Notes under the pieces: model-generated
The model's database searches: none
What the model was told of the DNA's origin: nothing
What the model saw: only the letters and a program-made list of their open reading frames with translations
Shown here: in pieces, positions 61,732 through 64,000 of the stretch
Numbering within the stretch: position 1 is the stretch's first letter
Layout of the letters: every line of letters starts with the position of its first letter
Translations under genes and position numbers: made by a program
Source: CAVUWL01 sp963700105
GTDB lineage: Bacteria > Actinomycetota > Thermoleophilia > Solirubrobacterales > 70-9
Assembly (NCBI GenBank): GCA_963700105.1
Contig: CAVOWL010000002.1
Coordinates: 213,923-277,922 of the forward strand
Length of the DNA: 64,000 nucleotides
Direction of reading: 5' to 3'

Positions 61732-62418
61732 GATCAAGCCGCCGTAAATGCATTGCCCAGCGCCTCGGCGACCAGCCGCATCTCCTCCGGCTCCAGCTCA
61801 ACCCGTCTGGTTCAGCAGCTTCGCCAGCCGCCGCGGATATACGAGCGGGTAGCCGTCGACACTGAGCTTGCGCCACAGCGGCATTCGGCGCCGCCGACGA
61901 AGCACAGGCAACCTTGGACGGGCACCGCCGGAGCGTTTGTCTCAACGCCCCGCGCACCGCTTCGATCTGCTTTCTCAGTCCGCCCAGCAGCTTCGTTTTG
62001 TCGCGCCCAGCGATTACCAGCTTCGCGTCGCCAAACCACGGCTTGCGGACCTCGATCTTGCCCTCGTAGCGCTTCGCGTCGATCACGTAGACACCCGACG
62101 GCGCGACCACCAGGTGGTCGATGTTGCCGTGGCTCCCGGGCATCCGTCGATCGTTCAAGACGATCACCTTGGGACAACGCCGAAACAAGGAGGCGGCGAA
62201 GTAACTCCTTACCGGCAGCGCCGGTCGCCCAGGCCTGCTCGTGTTGGGGAGTGCTTTTGAAGCTCCAGCAGCAGACTCCCAACGTGCGGGGCGGCGCCCT
62301 CGGTGCCGCTCCCGGCTTCCCTGGGTGCCCGCCGCCGCTCGAACTCACGCCGGGCGCTGGCGCCGGCCGATCCAAGGTCGAGGTCGTGTTCCTCAGCCAC
62401 TGCCGAGATTATCGGCAT
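61732..62418 (-). pseudogene. NERD-domain protein, multiply frameshifted
   Basis: Reading from ATG 62418, the start (AVAEEHDLDLGSAGASARRE) is typical of actinobacterial NERD proteins. The nuclease-related domain continues in a second frame as WATGAAGKELLRRLLV and in a third as NIDHLVVAPSGVYVIDAKRY with the metal-binding acidic residues, then GRDKTKLLGGLRKQIEAVRG. The end is in a further frame (AVPVQGCLCFVGGAEC), reaching TGA at 61732-61734. At least three frameshifts make it inactive. Confidence 0.65.
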
Positions 62419-62587
62419 GTGAAGGGGCTGCTTGAAGCAGGGGGCATCGAGGCGATACCGAAAAGCGCGCCGAATACGAGCGCCAAACACAGCGGCAGCT
62501 TCCGCAATCGGCAACAGCCTCGCGGCGTGAAAATCACGTCCAAGGTCTACTGCCCCGCCATCCGGGCTTTCCCCGATCATCGAACCG

Positions 62588-63139
62588 ATGTTGATGGCAG
62601 CTACCAGCGCATGGATGATCCTCGGTGCCTTTGGTGCCGGGATCGGCGGCGCCGGCGCCGCGGTGGGCGGCGTGGCCGCTTGGCGCGCGGCGAGCGCTAG
62701 TCGGGCCACTAGCCGGGATGCAATGGAAGGCGCTTGGACTCGCCATAGCGCCGGCCCTTACCGGCGACGCGGGGATTGACCCGCTTCGCGACGGAAGCGA
62801 CACCGGCCGCTGGCACGCCCGCATCTTCAATATCTCGACCCAGTACGCTGCTACAAAGCTTCACTTCGAAGCCACGTTCGAGGACGGGGTAACCGTCAAG
62901 GACGAGTTGGAGCGGCTCGGCCCAGGCGAAACCTGGACCGTGCAGCTGCGGGTGATCGAGATGCCTCCGGGGGGTCCTTCTCTTGAGGAGGCCGGTCGCA
63001 ACCATTCCTTCGCTACTTCGATCAGCGCGAGATTCTTCGCTATCAGTTGGAGTTCGGTTTCGTCGGCGCCAGACGCCCTGACGGCTCGATTCGTACCTCG
63101 GTCATGATGGTGCCGGTCAGCGAGGCGATCAGGATTTGA
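62588..63139 (+). pseudogene. membrane-anchored hypothetical protein, frameshifted
   Basis: The first part (from ATG 62588) has a hydrophobic helix, ILGAFGAGIGGAGAAVGGVA; the middle continues one frame over as RWHARIFNISTQYAATKLHF and the end two frames over as REILRYQLEFGFVGARRPDG, stopping at 63139. Together they read as a single-pass protein of about 180 residues with a strand-rich outer domain. The two shifts (near 62715 and 62995) compensate in frame. Function is unknown. Confidence 0.45.
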
Positions 63140-63240
63140 GATTCGGCGCGGGATTCCTAACGGCTCAAAAGCGGAGTACCGTCTTTACCCCACTGCCCTC
63201 ACCGACCGCGCGTGCAGCGCTCGCGTCTGTTCCACTGACA

Positions 63241-63678
63241 TCACCGGCTTGCGCCGCCCCAGGCACCAGGCAGGCATCCGCGCCGGCAGAGCCGTGGCGC
63301 CGACCGGCCAACTCCGCTCTCGGACGGGCCCCCCCTCGGGTCGCGCGCCGGCCCGTAGATCGTGTAGACGGAGACCAGCACCCCGATCAGTGCCAGCGAG
63401 TAGATCACCGCGCCCCGAAGCAGGACCGAGTCGCTGCCGCGGGCGACCACCGCCAAGGAAGCCGCGATCCCAATCAGCCCGGCGTACCAGAAGCCACGCT
63501 GGATGAAGCGATCGAGCGGCGGGTTGTCTTTTCGGTCCCGGAAATAACGCCCCTCTACTGCTGCGACCAGCATCAGTACCGGGATGATTTGCGCCACTGT
63601 CCCGTAAAAGCCGATCCGCACGTGGACCGGTTCGGTCACCTCGCCTATGCCGATGACGATCAAGGCGCTGCCTACCAC
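63241..63678 (-). CDS. multi-pass membrane protein
   Basis: A 145-residue protein with four hydrophobic helices (SALIVIGIGEV, AQIIPVLMLVAAVEG, GLIGIAASLAVVARG, GAVIYSLALIGVLVSVYTIY) and a basic Gly/Arg-rich tail. The codons upstream of GTG 63678 still read as protein-like (LNRWVDQRISLVVG) but contain no start, so the N-terminus may be longer and broken. No family is recognised. Confidence 0.55.
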   Translation of the reverse strand: MVGSALIVIGIGEVTEPVHVRIGFYGTVAQIIPVLMLVAAVEGRYFRDRKDNPPLDRFIQRGFWYAGLIGIAASLAVVARGSDSVLLRGAVIYSLALIGVLVSVYTIYGPARDPRGGPSESGVGRSAPRLCRRGCLPGAWGGASR

Positions 63679-64000
63679 AAGCGAGATGCGCTGGTCAACC
63701 CACCTGTTGAGGCGCTGTGGCCATCCTGGACTCGACCGCCCATAGGCGGCCCGAGAGGCGCTTCACCCTCGCTGTCACGCCACCGACACTCCTTTTTGCT
63801 GGCTTCCCGCCACGTTGGCAAGCTTGGGATTGACCGCCGGACACGTAGCCCCCAGAACCGATTCGCCCGCCGCACTCCAAAAAATACGCAATCCGTCCCG
63901 CCGAGCAGGCCCAGCTACTCGCTAGCGTGGGTCGGCGCAGGCACGGATGCCCGGGATTCCGGTTGGCTTGATGCCACGGTGGCGGCCAGGTTTCAAAATA
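63679..64000. other. right end of the window, no supported gene
   Basis: Short overlapping minus-strand frames read Arg/Gly-rich text with no domain. The upstream part of the membrane protein gene may extend here without a start codon. Nothing else is seen. Confidence 0.4.

Noticed and set aside
1..64000. CRISPR arrays, riboswitches, rRNA
   Set aside because: No regularly spaced repeats, conserved riboswitch cores or rRNA segments were recognised in the window.

Overview
The window is high-GC DNA that most resembles a member of the Actinomycetota, probably the Thermoleophilia (Solirubrobacterales-like). This is an inference from four things: a type III glutamine synthetase, a Spo0H-like sigma factor, CarD together with DisA, and a small secreted protein family starting MRKIQRRLTFANVVSC that I associate with that order. 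No rRNA or other taxonomic marker is present.

Positions 1-15.5 kb hold the end of rlmN, a cytochrome P450, a type III glutamine synthetase, a fused 3-hydroxyacyl-CoA dehydrogenase/enoyl-CoA hydratase, an Amt ammonium transporter, a LysR regulator divergent from a universal stress protein, a HAD phosphatase and a large secreted lytic transglycosylase with LytM/M23-like modules. Positions 15.5-42.6 kb are a conserved housekeeping block: nucleoside phosphorylase, MerR-HTH/class III cyclase, tilS, hpt, ftsH, folP-folB-folK, coaX, dus, greA, lysS, clpC, disA, carD, ispD, ispF, cysS, rlmB and a SigH-type sigma factor. Extra genes are interleaved (GST, aldo/keto reductase, MFS exporter, PHP phosphatase, acyl-CoA ligase, coiled-coil protein). 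This order follows the tilS-to-sigH segment of Bacillus subtilis closely, although the organism is not a firmicute.

After sigH the character changes. From about 42.6 kb to the end the genes are short, poorly conserved, widely spaced and often broken. A GNAT protein, small regulators and secreted proteins lead to a TetR/DUF4389 divergent pair with a well-resolved promoter and two palindromic operators. Next comes an IS256-family element (49817-51297) with an 8-bp target duplication inside a phytoene-desaturase-like oxidoreductase gene. A tRNA-Thr(TGT) at 56603 is followed by an M48 protease, a frameshifted ArdC-like gene, and frameshifted OLD-family ATPase/TOPRIM and NERD-domain genes. Frameshifts are absent from the first 42 kb but affect at least seven genes in the last 15 kb. 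This suggests a decaying accessory island rather than general sequencing error.

Two regulatory patterns stand out. Many core genes carry a TAGNNT-type hexamer 7-10 nt upstream of the start codon and no Shine-Dalgarno sequence, as expected for leaderless mRNAs; other genes have good Shine-Dalgarno sites. The TetR/DUF4389 intergenic region has TTGACA-N17-TATAGT with one operator filling the spacer and a second covering the start codon.
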